From the NCBI GenBank assembly GCA_947566075.1, contig CANOIM010000003.1:124001-188000 (forward strand): a DNA stretch of 64,000 nucleotides. Reading direction: 5' to 3'. Below are positions 51,553 to 60,860 of this stretch, piece by piece. Source of the DNA: an uncultured Eggerthellaceae bacterium. GTDB lineage: Bacteria; Actinomycetota; Coriobacteriia; Coriobacteriales; Eggerthellaceae. How positions within the stretch are numbered: the stretch's first letter is position 1; every line of letters starts with the position of its first letter. The notes under the pieces were generated by a model. The model saw only the letters and a list, made by a program, of their open reading frames with translations, was not told where the DNA came from and did not search any database. The translations under genes were made by a program, and so were the position numbers.

Positions 51553-51561
51553 TGCTAGAAT
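51553..51561 (+). promoter_or_regulatory. Extended -10 promoter of dnaX
   Basis: TGC-TAGAAT at 51553-51561, about 35 nt before the TTG start of dnaX. No -35 is needed for an extended -10 element, and none is seen. Confidence 0.5.
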
Positions 51562-51595
51562 TGCTTGAATTGACAGAGGCACTGAAGGAGTCATC

Positions 51596-53509
51596 TTGAC
51601 AGAAGCGCTGTATAGGAAGTACCGGCCGCAGGTGTTCGAGGATGTGGTGGGGCAGGAGCATATCGAACGAACGCTCAAGAACGCCATCGCCACAGACAAG
51701 GTGAGCCACGCCTACCTGTTCACGGGGCCGCGGGGCACCGGCAAGACCACCACGGCGCGGCTTCTGGCGAAAGCGCTCCTCTGCCAGCAGGGCCCCACGG
51801 ACAACCCGGACGGCACCTGCGAGGATTGCCTGCTCATAGCTGACGGGGAGCACCCGGATGTCTACGAGCTGGACGCAGCTAGCCGCACGGGCGTTGACAA
51901 CGTGCGCGATGAGATCATCGGACGCGTGAGCTACGCTCCTACCCGGGGCCGCTACAAGGTGTACATCATCGACGAGGTGCATATGCTCTCCATGGCCGCC
52001 TTCAACGCGCTGTTGAAGACGCTGGAAGAACCGCCCTCCCACGTGGTGTTCATCCTGTGCACTACGGATCCCCAGAAGGTGCCGGACACCATCCATTCCC
52101 GGTGCCAGCGCTTCGATTTCCGACGCATCTCTAACGAAGAGCTGGTCAGCCGCCTAGGCGCCATCTGCGAGATGGAAGGGGTGCCCTTCGAAGGCAGTGC
52201 CCTTGAGCTGGTGGCACACCGGGCCCAAGGCGGCATGCGCGATGCGCTCACGTCCTTAGAGCAGCTGATCGCCTTCTCAGAAGGCTCTCTCACCTTGGCC
52301 GCTGCTGAGCGGCTGCTGGGCTCGCTGGATTCCTCCGACATGGATGAGATCCTCTCGGCCATTGGCGGCCGAGATGCGGCTGCTTGCTTCCGCTGGACCA
52401 CCCAATACATGGAAACGGGGGCTGACCTGGCCCAGTTCACTCAGGATATGGCCGAATACGTGCGGGATATGTACGTGATGTCCTTGACGGATGCTGACGT
52501 GGCCCTGGACGTGCCCGAATCCACCCAGCGTGAGATGGAGGGGAAGCTGGTCCTCTTCGGCCCAGACAGGCTGGCTCGCATGTTGGGCGTGCTGGCAGAC
52601 CTCATGGCAGACTTGAAGACCTCCACCAATCAGCGGCTCTCCTTCGAGATAGCCTTGACGCGGATGATCCGCCCGGAATCTGACCTGACGCTGGCCTCCT
52701 TGGCGGAGCGTGTGGAATCCCTTGAGCGCAATGCCCCGGTGGGCGCAGCACCCGCAGCCACCAGCGCACCGGCTGCGGTGGCGGTCCAAGCCACTGCCCA
52801 GCCTCAGCCTGAGGCGGTCCCGGATCAGCCTGCGGCTACGGCGGCTGCCCCTGAGCCAGCGCCTGCTGCTGCGGCACCTCAGGCGGTTGACCCCAGCGCC
52901 CTGGCCGGGCGGGACTTGCATCAGCTCTGGGATTCGGCAATGGTGCATCTGAAGCGGCTCTCCGTGGCCCATAGCGTGCTCTTCATGAGCTCCCATCCTT
53001 CCTGGGATGTGCCCGGGGAGGTGCTGAACATAGGGCTGGTGCCCTACCGGGATTTCAACCTCAATGCGGCCCAAAGTCCCGAGGCTCAGAACTTCCTGAA
53101 GGAGGCCTTCGCTCAGGCGGGGGCCCCTGGCTTGCGCTTCAAGTTCGTCAATGGCGAAACGGAAGAGGCTGCCGCTGGATCGGAAGCCGCTGGGCCGGAA
53201 GCCGCTGGGGTGAGATCGGCACCCGCGGCCGAACCCGAGCCAAGGCCCCTGCCCGTTTCGGCCCCTGAGCCGGAGCCGATGCCAGAACCAGCACCCGTGG
53301 AGCCAGTGCAAGCAGTTGCCTCTGAGCCGGAACCGGAGCCTTTCGCGGTGCCCGAACCTGACCCGGTCCCTGATTCCGTCTACGAAGCGGAAGTGGTCTC
53401 CGGGGCAACCCCTGAAGCATCCTCCGAGGCTGAGGATGAGACGGCTGACCTGAACAGCCTGCTGGCGGGCGCCTTCGGCGCAGATGTCTCGTTCACTGAG
53501 GTGGACTGA
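51596..53509 (+). CDS. dnaX: DNA polymerase III subunits gamma/tau
   Basis: This 637-residue protein is the clamp-loader ATPase: Walker A GPRGTGKTTTA (about 44-54), the Cys4 zinc site (CQQGPTDNPDGTCEDC), Walker B IIDEVHML and SRC (HSRCQRF). The region from ~380 is an Ala/Pro/Glu-rich linker with PEPEP repeats, then a small C-terminal domain. TTG start with GAAGGAG 5 nt upstream. First gene of the dnaX-ybaB-recR cluster. No obvious frameshift site was seen. Confidence 0.93.
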   Translation: MTEALYRKYRPQVFEDVVGQEHIERTLKNAIATDKVSHAYLFTGPRGTGKTTTARLLAKALLCQQGPTDNPDGTCEDCLLIADGEHPDVYELDAASRTGVDNVRDEIIGRVSYAPTRGRYKVYIIDEVHMLSMAAFNALLKTLEEPPSHVVFILCTTDPQKVPDTIHSRCQRFDFRRISNEELVSRLGAICEMEGVPFEGSALELVAHRAQGGMRDALTSLEQLIAFSEGSLTLAAAERLLGSLDSSDMDEILSAIGGRDAAACFRWTTQYMETGADLAQFTQDMAEYVRDMYVMSLTDADVALDVPESTQREMEGKLVLFGPDRLARMLGVLADLMADLKTSTNQRLSFEIALTRMIRPESDLTLASLAERVESLERNAPVGAAPAATSAPAAVAVQATAQPQPEAVPDQPAATAAAPEPAPAAAAPQAVDPSALAGRDLHQLWDSAMVHLKRLSVAHSVLFMSSHPSWDVPGEVLNIGLVPYRDFNLNAAQSPEAQNFLKEAFAQAGAPGLRFKFVNGETEEAAAGSEAAGPEAAGVRSAPAAEPEPRPLPVSAPEPEPMPEPAPVEPVQAVASEPEPEPFAVPEPDPVPDSVYEAEVVSGATPEASSEAEDETADLNSLLAGAFGADVSFTEVD

Positions 53510-53587
53510 CGTATCTGCCAGCTTTCGCGGCCATTCGCTATGCGATACACTGCACCCTAGACGAACCCTATGCAAGGAGATAATCCT

Positions 53588-53890
53588 ATGGATATGAAGA
53601 AGATGATGAAGCAGGCGCAGAAGATGCAGCGGGATGCTGCGGCTGCTCAGGAAGAGATCGCCCAGATGGAATTCACCGCAACGGCAGGTGGGGGCATGGT
53701 AGAGGCCACCGTGACCGGCGGCGGTGAGCTGAAGGCCTTGAAGATAGACCCAGAGGCCGTTGACCCCGAAGACACGGAGATGCTGGAAGACACCATCGTG
53801 GCGGCCGTGAACGAGGCCCTTCGCAGTGCCTCTGAGACGTCCAATGAGCGCATGAGCAGCATCATGGGCGGGATGAACTTGCCCTTCTAG
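53588..53890 (+). CDS. ybaB: YbaB/EbfC nucleoid-associated protein
   Basis: This 100-residue protein has the MKKMMKQAQKMQ N-terminal helix and the FTATAGGGMVEATVTG core of YbaB/EbfC DNA-binding dimers. AAGGAG lies 8 nt before ATG 53588, which is preferred over the ATG at 53570. It lies between dnaX and recR, as in most bacteria. Confidence 0.93.
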   Translation: MDMKKMMKQAQKMQRDAAAAQEEIAQMEFTATAGGGMVEATVTGGGELKALKIDPEAVDPEDTEMLEDTIVAAVNEALRSASETSNERMSSIMGGMNLPF

Positions 53891-53918
53891 GCTCAACCCT
53901 TCCGCGGTCGCGAAGCCC

Positions 53919-54515
53919 ATGCATTCAGCCCCTTCCATACAGAAGCTCTTGGATGAACTGGAGCGCCTGCCCGGCGTGGGGCCGAAGTCTGCTCAGCGCA
54001 TCGCCTACTACATCCTGAATACGGAATCTACGAAGGCCATCCGCTTGGCTGATGCCATTCATGAGGTGAAGGCCACCATCTGCTTTTGCCAGACCTGCTT
54101 CAACTACGCCGAAAGCTCTCAGTGTGAGATCTGCGCCAGTCCCGTGCGCAGGCATGACCAGATCTGCGTGGTCTCAGAGCCGAAGGACATCGCTCCCATC
54201 GAACGGACGGGTGTCTTCGAAGGGGTGTACCACGTGCTCCATGGGGCGCTCTCCCCTTTGGAGGGCATCGGCCCCGATGAGCTGAAGATATCCGAGCTCT
54301 TGCGCCGCCTCTCCTCCGATGAGGTGGAAGAGGTCATCATAGCCACGAACCCGAATGTGGAAGGTGAGGCTACGGCTGCCTACTTGGCCCGGCTGGTGAA
54401 GCCGTTGGGGGTCCGGGTGACGCGGCCTGCCAGCGGGCTTCCCGTGGGCGGAGATTTGGAATACGCTGATGAGGTCACGCTGGGGCGGGCCATGGAAGGC
54501 CGCTTGGATCTCTGA
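53919..54515 (+). CDS. recR: Recombination protein RecR
   Basis: The 198-residue protein has an N-terminal HhH motif (RLPGVGPKSAQRIAYYIL), a C4 zinc finger (Cys57, 60, 69, 72), and a Toprim domain (about 80-175) with GGDLEYADEVTL at its end. RecR acts with RecO and RecF in gap repair. Confidence 0.94.
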   Translation: MHSAPSIQKLLDELERLPGVGPKSAQRIAYYILNTESTKAIRLADAIHEVKATICFCQTCFNYAESSQCEICASPVRRHDQICVVSEPKDIAPIERTGVFEGVYHVLHGALSPLEGIGPDELKISELLRRLSSDEVEEVIIATNPNVEGEATAAYLARLVKPLGVRVTRPASGLPVGGDLEYADEVTLGRAMEGRLDL

Positions 54516-54546
54516 GGCTCATCATGCAACAAAAGGAGATGCATCC

Positions 54547-55806
54547 ATGATCGAAGTTCCCAGCCCGGCCCTCAGCATCGTCGGGCGTCATAATTCAGGG
54601 AAGACCACCCTGGTGGTGAAGCTCATCGCAGAGCTCACGGCGCGAGGTCATGATGTGGGTTCGGTCAAGCATCATTCCCATGGGGAATTCGACATAGACC
54701 ATCCGGGGAAGGACTCCTACCGCCAACGTGAGGCGGGGGCAACCGAGACGGTCATCGCCTCGCCCACCAAGATGGCCCGGGTGAAGACGCTCAAGCATGA
54801 GCTGGAATGCTCCCAGATCGTGCGCTCCATGCCCGGCCATGACATCATCGTGGTGGAGGGCTACCGCAAGAGCGGGCTGCCCACCATTGAGATCATGCGC
54901 CAGGCCAACGAAGCCGACGCGGCGGTGGCCCAGGTGTTCCTGGAGGATGCCCGGGCTGGGGTTGCGCTCACGGAAGACAGTGTGCAACGTTCCCGGGGGA
55001 AGGAGGCCTTCGCCAAAGATATCGCGGATAAGATGCCGGACGCGAACACGGTGGCTGTGGTGACCGATATCCCAGCGGCCCGGGAAGCGGCAGCCATCTG
55101 CAACATCCCCTGCTTCGGGTTGGATGACATAGGGGACATCGTGGGGTTCCTGGAGGAGCATTACGTACGTCCCCGGGTGAGCGTGGCCATCCAGGCAGGC
55201 GGAGAGAGCCGCCGCATGGGCCGGTCCAAGGCCACGGTCCCCTTCGTGGGCAAGCCCCTCATCACGCGGTTGGTGCGCAGGTTATCTCCCGTGGCCGATG
55301 AGCTCATCATCACCACGAACGAACCAGAGAACCTGGGTTTCTTGGCGAAGGAGTTCCCTCAGCTGGATATCACGCTGGTGCGGGATGCCTACGATTTCCG
55401 CGGGGCGCTCCCGGGCCTGTATACGGCGCTCTCCACGGCCACGAATCCCTATGTGGCCATTGTGGCCTGTGACATGGTCTTCGCCTCTGCGCCGTTGGTG
55501 GTGGCCGAGGCCATTGAGATGGCTGACAAGGAAGCAGACGTGGTGGTGCCGGTGAACAACCATGGCTTCGAACCGTTCCATGCCATGTACCGTCGCTCTA
55601 CCTGCCTGAAGGTGGTGCAGGCCGCCCTTGATCGGGGAGACAGCAAGGTGCAGTGCATCTATGGGGCGCCAGAGCTGAAGATCGTGGAGTTCCCCCAGAG
55701 GCGCGTATTGGAGGTAGAGCCCATGGGCGGCTGCTTCATCAATGCGAACACCCCTGAGGAGCTGGCGCATTTGGAGGCGAATTTCGGGAACTACGAGGGC
55801 GCCTAG
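54547..55806 (+). CDS. MobB-MobA fusion (molybdenum cofactor guanylylation)
   Basis: This 419-residue fusion has an N-terminal MobB P-loop domain (Walker A GRHNSGKTT, about residues 11-19; to ~170) and a C-terminal MobA nucleotidyltransferase (about 210-415) with the QAGGESRRMGRSK signature. MobA attaches GMP to molybdopterin. ATG at 54547 with AAAAGGAGATGC upstream is the start; the frame is open from 54469. The fused order is MobB-MobA. The next Fe-S protein starts 3 bp later. Confidence 0.88.
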   Translation: MIEVPSPALSIVGRHNSGKTTLVVKLIAELTARGHDVGSVKHHSHGEFDIDHPGKDSYRQREAGATETVIASPTKMARVKTLKHELECSQIVRSMPGHDIIVVEGYRKSGLPTIEIMRQANEADAAVAQVFLEDARAGVALTEDSVQRSRGKEAFAKDIADKMPDANTVAVVTDIPAAREAAAICNIPCFGLDDIGDIVGFLEEHYVRPRVSVAIQAGGESRRMGRSKATVPFVGKPLITRLVRRLSPVADELIITTNEPENLGFLAKEFPQLDITLVRDAYDFRGALPGLYTALSTATNPYVAIVACDMVFASAPLVVAEAIEMADKEADVVVPVNNHGFEPFHAMYRRSTCLKVVQAALDRGDSKVQCIYGAPELKIVEFPQRRVLEVEPMGGCFINANTPEELAHLEANFGNYEGA

Positions 55807-55809
55807 GCC

Positions 55810-56994
55810 ATGCCTTCGGTTGCGGACGTCCTGAGCTACGCTGACTACCTCAAGGTCAGCCCCCTTGTCATAGACGAGGACAAGTGCGTGGCGGTGCGGA
55901 ACCGCAATGCCACCTGCCGCAAGTGCAGCGATGCCTGCCTGGCTGCGGCCATCACCATCCACCAGAACGAGGTGACCGTAGACCCGGATGCCTGTGTCCA
56001 GTGCGGGGCATGCACCACGGTGTGCCCCACCTTCGCCCTAGCCTTACGGGAACCTACCAGCACCCAATTGCTTGCCTCTACCCTCAAGACCGCTGATAGG
56101 CCGCGGGGAATGGCCATCATGGCCTGTGCCCGAGCGGCAGCGCGCCATGAGGCTGATCCTGAGCGGTTCGCCGAGGTGCCCTGCTTGGGAGCGGTAGGGG
56201 AGACAGAGCTCTTGGCGTTGGCTGCTGCGGGGCTGGATGACATCCTGCTGGTAGATGGTGGGTGCGCCACCTGCAAGTACGGGGCAACTGATGGGTTCAT
56301 AGCGGCATCCGTTGATCAGGCGGCAGACATGCTGGAAGCCGTAGGGGCCCAGGCCATCATCACCCGCACCTCCCAGTTCCCTCCGGAGGTCCTAGCGCCT
56401 CGCCGGGTGAATGTGCGGGGCGAAGACCGGAGGGGATTGCTGGCCCAGACGGGCCGGTATGTGCGCAGCGTTGCGGGGAACGTGGCCAAGAAGACGGTGG
56501 AAGAGAAGCTGGGAGGAGCCCAGGCTCAACCGCGCACGCTCAAAGACCGGTTGAGCGCCGGGCGTTCGGGGCGCATGCCCACCTTTCAGCCCGAAGGCAA
56601 CTTTCGCCTGCTGGAATCCATGGAGAAGGTGGCAGAGCAGCCCGATGGCCTGACCGCCTCTGACGCGGTCTTGGAGACGCGCCGGTTCGGGTCTCTGACC
56701 ATAGACGCTGGCCAGTGCTCCGGATGCGGCCTGTGCGTCCTCTTCTGCCCTACCGCTGCGCTCTCCCACGCGGAATTCGACAGGCCTGAGCGGGAAGACC
56801 GGAAGTATCTGGAATTCTCTGCGGAGCTTTGCACCCAGTGCGGCCTTTGCCGGGATGTGTGCCTGCGAAAGTGCCTGGAAGTATCAGCGAAGGTGCCCCT
56901 AGCAAGCCTCTATGACCTAGAACCGGAGTTGCTGGAGATATCCCGCCCCGAAGAGCGGGCTTCGCTCTTCAGCCGTTTCCGGTCTTCGGAGTAG
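55810..56994 (+). CDS. Multi-[4Fe-4S] protein with MvhD-like segment
   Basis: The 394-residue protein has two ferredoxin-type regions: Cys clusters at ~36-70 (CRKCSDAC; CVQCGACTTVCP) and ~305-360 (CSGCGLCVLFCP; CTQCGLCRDVC). Between them PCLGAVGETELLAL and VDGGCATCKYG resemble the MvhD/FlpD-type hydrogenase or heterodisulfide-reductase electron-transfer subunit. It therefore looks like a soluble electron carrier. It follows the MobBA gene by 3 bp, which hints at a role with molybdenum oxidoreductases. The redox partner is unknown. Confidence 0.75.
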   Translation: MPSVADVLSYADYLKVSPLVIDEDKCVAVRNRNATCRKCSDACLAAAITIHQNEVTVDPDACVQCGACTTVCPTFALALREPTSTQLLASTLKTADRPRGMAIMACARAAARHEADPERFAEVPCLGAVGETELLALAAAGLDDILLVDGGCATCKYGATDGFIAASVDQAADMLEAVGAQAIITRTSQFPPEVLAPRRVNVRGEDRRGLLAQTGRYVRSVAGNVAKKTVEEKLGGAQAQPRTLKDRLSAGRSGRMPTFQPEGNFRLLESMEKVAEQPDGLTASDAVLETRRFGSLTIDAGQCSGCGLCVLFCPTAALSHAEFDRPEREDRKYLEFSAELCTQCGLCRDVCLRKCLEVSAKVPLASLYDLEPELLEISRPEERASLFSRFRSSE

Positions 56995-57027
56995 CCGCAC
57001 CACAGCGCCTTATGGGGTGCGCTGTTC

Positions 57028-57675
57028 CTAGAACGGATAGGTTCCCTGGGGCGGTACCGGAGGGGTAGGAGGCGTTGGGGGAACAGGTGGCACGGGTGCA
57101 GGGGCAAGGGCGTTCTTATCCTTGTTCGCCATGACGGCGGAGATGATGAACAGCACCGTGAGGATGATATGTCCGGCCAGGAATGAGATGACTGCGCCCA
57201 AGATCCCGAATACCATGATCTGCCTCAGCTTCTCAGGCTTCCCCGCACGCACCAAGGCCAAGATGCCGAAGATGAGCATGGCCACTGAGGCTATCATCTC
57301 CCAGATGAGCAGCCCGTTGATGATGCCGAAGAAGAGGTCAAGGGCCAACATGGCGTCTGGCTCATAGCCGTAGTAGTAGGAGCTGGCGGGAATGGCGTGA
57401 GCCGCAGCCAGGGGATGTGTGCTTCCCAGGCTTGCATGGTAGCGGTTCCCGTGATGGCCGTAGTCATCATCCCAGAGGTCATCGTAGTCGAAGTCATAGT
57501 CGTAGCCATAGTCATCATAGAGCGAATACCCTTCAGAGGCCACATAGTCATAGATCAGGTCCTTGCTGTTCGCCAGCACTGAGAAGACGATGGCCGAGGC
57601 AATGAGGCTCAAGGCAGCCAAGACGATGACGGCTATGTTCAGCCCACGGATGGTGGAGGTATGGTTCTGCTGCAT
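57028..57675 (-). CDS. Four-helix membrane protein with Tyr/Asp-rich loop and Pro tail
   Basis: The ~215-residue protein has four helices (about 12-34, 110-135, 140-155, 160-185), a first extracellular loop rich in Asp, Tyr and His (DDYGYDYDFDYDDLWDDDYG, then HH) and a Pro-rich C-terminus (PVPPVPPTPPTPP). It resembles no family with known function. The open frame starts at 57705 but GAGGAG lies 6 nt before the ATG at 57675. Confidence 0.6.
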   Translation of the reverse strand: MQQNHTSTIRGLNIAVIVLAALSLIASAIVFSVLANSKDLIYDYVASEGYSLYDDYGYDYDFDYDDLWDDDYGHHGNRYHASLGSTHPLAAAHAIPASSYYYGYEPDAMLALDLFFGIINGLLIWEMIASVAMLIFGILALVRAGKPEKLRQIMVFGILGAVISFLAGHIILTVLFIISAVMANKDKNALAPAPVPPVPPTPPTPPVPPQGTYPF

Positions 57676-57769
57676 GCTCAGCTCCTCGGATAGGCTCTCG
57701 CTCATAGGGTCAGGGATGGTCCTACAGGGACGATTCTACTCCAATGGCCCTCTTACGGGCCCTTCAACG

Positions 57770-57795
57770 AAAAAAGGCTCCCTTGCGGGAGCCTT
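57770..57795 (-). terminator. Intrinsic terminator of the mIHF gene
   Basis: AAGGCTCCC-TTGC-GGGAGCCTT forms a 9-bp stem; on the minus strand it is followed by TTTTTT. It lies 24 nt after the mIHF stop. Confidence 0.88.
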
Positions 57796-57818
57796 CAACC
57801 GGTTGAGAGCGGGTCAGC

Positions 57819-58127
57819 TTAGGCGAGCGCCTTCTTCAGGTTCTCCATCTGCTTGCTGCCCAGGCCCTGGATGCGGCGGGTCTCAGGGATGCCCAGCTCT
57901 TCCATGAGCTTTTCCGTCTTGACCTTGCCATAGCCCGGCAGAGCGTTGATGAAAGACTTGACCTTCATGCGCCCAACAACGGGATCGTCAGCCTTCTTGA
58001 GCGCGTCTTCGGGGCTCATGATGCCCGTGGAGAGCTTGGTGGTGATCTCAGAGCGGGCGGCGCGGACGATGCGGGCCTTCTCCAGAGCGGCTGCGCGTTG
58101 TTCGGCGGTCATTGTAGGTGCTGCCAT
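57819..58127 (-). CDS. Actinobacterial integration host factor (mIHF)
   Basis: The 102-residue protein has an N-terminal basic helix and a C-terminal helix-hairpin-like S13-related domain (FINALPGYGKVKTEKLMEEL; IQGLGSKQMENLKKAL), as in the mIHF nucleoid proteins of Actinobacteria. ATG at 58127 is chosen, giving MAAPTMTAEQRA, and is preceded by AGAG. The frame is open from 58181. This gene is one of the better taxon hints in the window. A terminator follows. Confidence 0.92.
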   Translation of the reverse strand: MAAPTMTAEQRAAALEKARIVRAARSEITTKLSTGIMSPEDALKKADDPVVGRMKVKSFINALPGYGKVKTEKLMEELGIPETRRIQGLGSKQMENLKKALA

Positions 58128-58390
58128 ATCATTCTCTTTCTCTAAGGCGACCGATACCGTTGCAGGGTGTATCTGTCGCATCCGTCATTCCAGCTGTCCG
58201 CGTGGGTGTGTTTGAGGTTCATGCGACGCTGTGTGAGTGTACAGATGGTAAGGCAAAATGCCGCCAATGTGGCGGGAATTTTAGGAAATCGGCTAAACAA
58301 CGGGATTCTGGTTGCCGCTCATAATCTGGTAATCTCCCCTCATAGAGCAGAGTTGGGCAACCGAATTCAAGCGAAAAGGCGTGAGGATCC

Positions 58391-59278
58391 ATGACCAGCA
58401 AAGGTCCTTTGAATGACATCCGCATGAGCGCATCCATCTCCTACCAACGTGAGCACGGGGCCCCCGCGCGGGAGGTCACCTCCAAGCTCACCCAGAATCG
58501 CATCCTGACGAACAACGACATAGATGCGCTCACCGTGTTGGAATTCGCCGCTCAGGATATCTTGCAGAAGTACCACGCGGCCATGCGCCAGATGGAAACG
58601 CGCCTAGAGACGCTGGACCAGGACTTGAAGCTGCGCAAGAGCCGCAATCCCATCCACCACATAGAATCCCGCATGAAATCCGTTCCCTCCATCTTCGAGA
58701 AGCTGGAGCGCTACGGCAAGGAAGCCACGCTGGATTCCATGGAGAAGTACATCATGGACATAGCGGGCTTGCGGGTCATCGTCTCCTATGTCCAAGACGC
58801 CTACGCCATCTTGGAATACCTGGAGCACCAGGATGACCTTGAGGTGGTCACGGTCAAGGATTACATCGCCTCCCCCAAGCCCAATGGTTACCGCAGCCTC
58901 CACCTGATCGTGAAGATCCCCGTCTATTTCCTGAGCGGCAAGCAATCCATCCCCGTTGAGATCCAGATCCGCACCATAGCCATGGATTTTTGGGCCAGCC
59001 TTGAGCATGACCTGAAGTACAAATCGGTCTATGAGATAGAGGGGATAGACGTCAGCACGGAATTGAAGGCCTGCTCTCAGATCATCAGCGGGGTGGAGAA
59101 GCGCATGCAGATCTTGGCGAATGCCCTTGAGGGCAATAAGGCCCATCCTATGCCCACGGCCGTTCAGCAGGCCAAGCAGATGAATCTGGCGAACACCCTT
59201 GAGGCTCCGGCAGGAGTGGCGGTGGATATGGCCGAAGAGGAAGTGAAGAAGCCAGCAGCCCCGGTGATTCCTGGCTGA
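58391..59278 (+). CDS. Small alarmone synthetase (RelA/SpoT synthetase domain)
   Basis: The 295-residue protein has the (p)ppGpp synthetase core: RMKSVPSIFEKLERYG, IAGLRVIVSY, SPKPNGYRSLHLIV and EIQIRTIAMDFWASLEH. There is no HD hydrolase and no TGS or ACT domain, so it is a single-domain RelQ/RelP-like synthetase. It makes (p)ppGpp from GTP/GDP and ATP. The last ~60 residues are extra. GAGGATCC lies before the ATG. Confidence 0.9.
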   Translation: MTSKGPLNDIRMSASISYQREHGAPAREVTSKLTQNRILTNNDIDALTVLEFAAQDILQKYHAAMRQMETRLETLDQDLKLRKSRNPIHHIESRMKSVPSIFEKLERYGKEATLDSMEKYIMDIAGLRVIVSYVQDAYAILEYLEHQDDLEVVTVKDYIASPKPNGYRSLHLIVKIPVYFLSGKQSIPVEIQIRTIAMDFWASLEHDLKYKSVYEIEGIDVSTELKACSQIISGVEKRMQILANALEGNKAHPMPTAVQQAKQMNLANTLEAPAGVAVDMAEEEVKKPAAPVIPG

Positions 59279-59366
59279 ATCCCTTGAAGCTCAGGACCAT
59301 CGAAACTATAATCGCTTCGGCTTGAACCCATGAGATATCCGCTGAAGACGAGAGAAGGGAACCTCC

Positions 59367-60512
59367 ATGGCCAAGATCGTCAATTCATGGAATGATTGGG
59401 ATCCGCTGAAGCATGTGATCGTCGGTCGCTGCGACAACGGTATGATCCCCCCTGAGGAGCCCGCCTCCTCTGAGAAGGTGCCGGTAGATTCTGACATGCG
59501 GGGCATGTGGGGCCTTCGTCCCCTGGAAACGGTGGAGAAGGGCAACGCGGCCCTTGAGCGCCTGGTGAAGATCCTGGAAGAGAGGGGCATCAAGGTAGAC
59601 CGCCCCACGCCGCTGCAGTGGAACCAGAAGATAGGCACCCCTGATTTCACGAACGATTCCATGATGGGCTGCATGCCGCCGCGCGATGTGCTGCTCACCA
59701 TCGGCAATGAGATCATGGCTGCCGCGCAATCCTTCCGTAGCCGCTACTTCGAGTATCTGGCCTACTGGCCGCTCATGGAGAAGTACTTCGAAGAGGATCC
59801 TGATTTCATCTGGACCCAGGCCCCTCGTCCGCGCCTGACGGATAAATCCTACAAGCACAACTACTACGATGAGTCCATCTCCATCGAAGAGCGCCTAGTG
59901 CGCACGGCCAACAAGGACTTCGTCACCACAGAGGTAGAGCCCATGTGGGATGCTGCTGACTGGATGCGCATGGGCAAGGACATCTTCGTCCAGCATGGCC
60001 TGACCACCAACCGGGCTGCCATGGATTGGATGCAGCGCTATCATCCTGACCTGCGCATCCACGCGGTGAACTTCCCGGGTGACCCCTATCCCATCCATAT
60101 CGATGCCACGTTCGTCCCGCTGCGTCCCGGCCTCATCATCAACAACCCGGTGCGCCCCCTGCCCCAAGAGCAGCGGGCTATCTTCGAAGCCAACGATTGG
60201 CAGATCGTGGATGCGGCCCAGCCCGCTCACACTGAGCCCCCGGCGCTCTGCTACAGCTCAGTGTGGCTGTCCATGAATTGCCTGGTGCTAGACCCGAAGA
60301 CGGTAGTGGTGGAAGCCTCTGAGAAGTACCAGATGGAGCAGATGGACCAGCTGGGCATGAACGTCATCCCCTGCGATCTGCGGGATGCCTATCCGTTCGG
60401 TGGCGGCCTGCACTGCTGCACGGCGGATGTGTATCGCGAAGGCGGTTGTGAGGATTACTTCCCGAACCGCGTGTCTGATCCCACGTTGGTGCGGCCTGAG
60501 ATGTGGGACTAG
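59367..60512 (+). CDS. Glycine-amidinotransferase-like enzyme
   Basis: The 381-residue protein is an AGAT-type amidinotransferase: Asp198 in AADWMRMGKDIFVQ, His244 in PIHIDATF, and Cys350 in GGGLHCCT match the catalytic Asp, His and Cys of human AGAT (HIDATF, FHCWT). It should move an amidino group from arginine to an amine acceptor (glycine in AGAT). The acceptor cannot be read. A terminator (60543-60574) and an MHS transporter follow. The start ATG has GAGAAGGGAA upstream. Confidence 0.85.
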   Translation: MAKIVNSWNDWDPLKHVIVGRCDNGMIPPEEPASSEKVPVDSDMRGMWGLRPLETVEKGNAALERLVKILEERGIKVDRPTPLQWNQKIGTPDFTNDSMMGCMPPRDVLLTIGNEIMAAAQSFRSRYFEYLAYWPLMEKYFEEDPDFIWTQAPRPRLTDKSYKHNYYDESISIEERLVRTANKDFVTTEVEPMWDAADWMRMGKDIFVQHGLTTNRAAMDWMQRYHPDLRIHAVNFPGDPYPIHIDATFVPLRPGLIINNPVRPLPQEQRAIFEANDWQIVDAAQPAHTEPPALCYSSVWLSMNCLVLDPKTVVVEASEKYQMEQMDQLGMNVIPCDLRDAYPFGGGLHCCTADVYREGGCEDYFPNRVSDPTLVRPEMWD

Positions 60513-60542
60513 CTCTCCGCTGGCGTTAGCGCGTCCACGTTC

Positions 60543-60574
60543 AAGAGGCCCTGGGTTCCCCCGGGGCCTCTTGC
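60543..60574 (+). terminator. Terminator after the amidinotransferase gene
   Basis: A 14-bp stem (CAAGAGGCCCTGGG / CCCGGGGCCTCTTG, one T-G pair) with a 4-nt loop, followed by CTCTCTTG. It has no long U-run but is strong. Confidence 0.75.
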
Positions 60575-60798
60575 TCTCTTGAGGGGTAGCTTGGAGGTTC
60601 GTTTCCCATCCCGCTCATCTCTTTTGCCTCCATCTCCGCACTTTCTCCATTTCTTCCTGGGGTTTCCCTTGTATCATCCCCCTTTGGGACTTGAGCCAAG
60701 TCAACAGCTAGTTAGCAGCTCATTGGCCTCCGGGCTGGGCCTTCATGATGCAACCGGTGGGCAATGATCCGTAAATTGGCTGTTTGACAAGTCTCTTT

Positions 60799-60839
60799 GC
60801 TGAAGAAGGGCCTTCAGCGGCGTCGGCTTCGCCCTGAAG
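60799..60839 (+). promoter_or_regulatory. Two mutually exclusive leader hairpins
   Basis: CTTCAGC (60812-60818) can pair with GCTGAAG (60799-60805) upstream or with CTGAAG (60834-60839) downstream, in which case CTTCAGCGGCG/CGCCCTGAAG gives a longer stem. The two foldings exclude each other. AAGGAG of the next gene begins at 60850. Confidence 0.4.
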
Positions 60840-60860
60840 ACCGAACGAAAAGGAGATATC

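Noticed and set aside
51596..53509. Programmed frameshift in dnaX
   Set aside because: No A-rich slippery site followed by a hairpin was found; the frame is continuous to a normal end.
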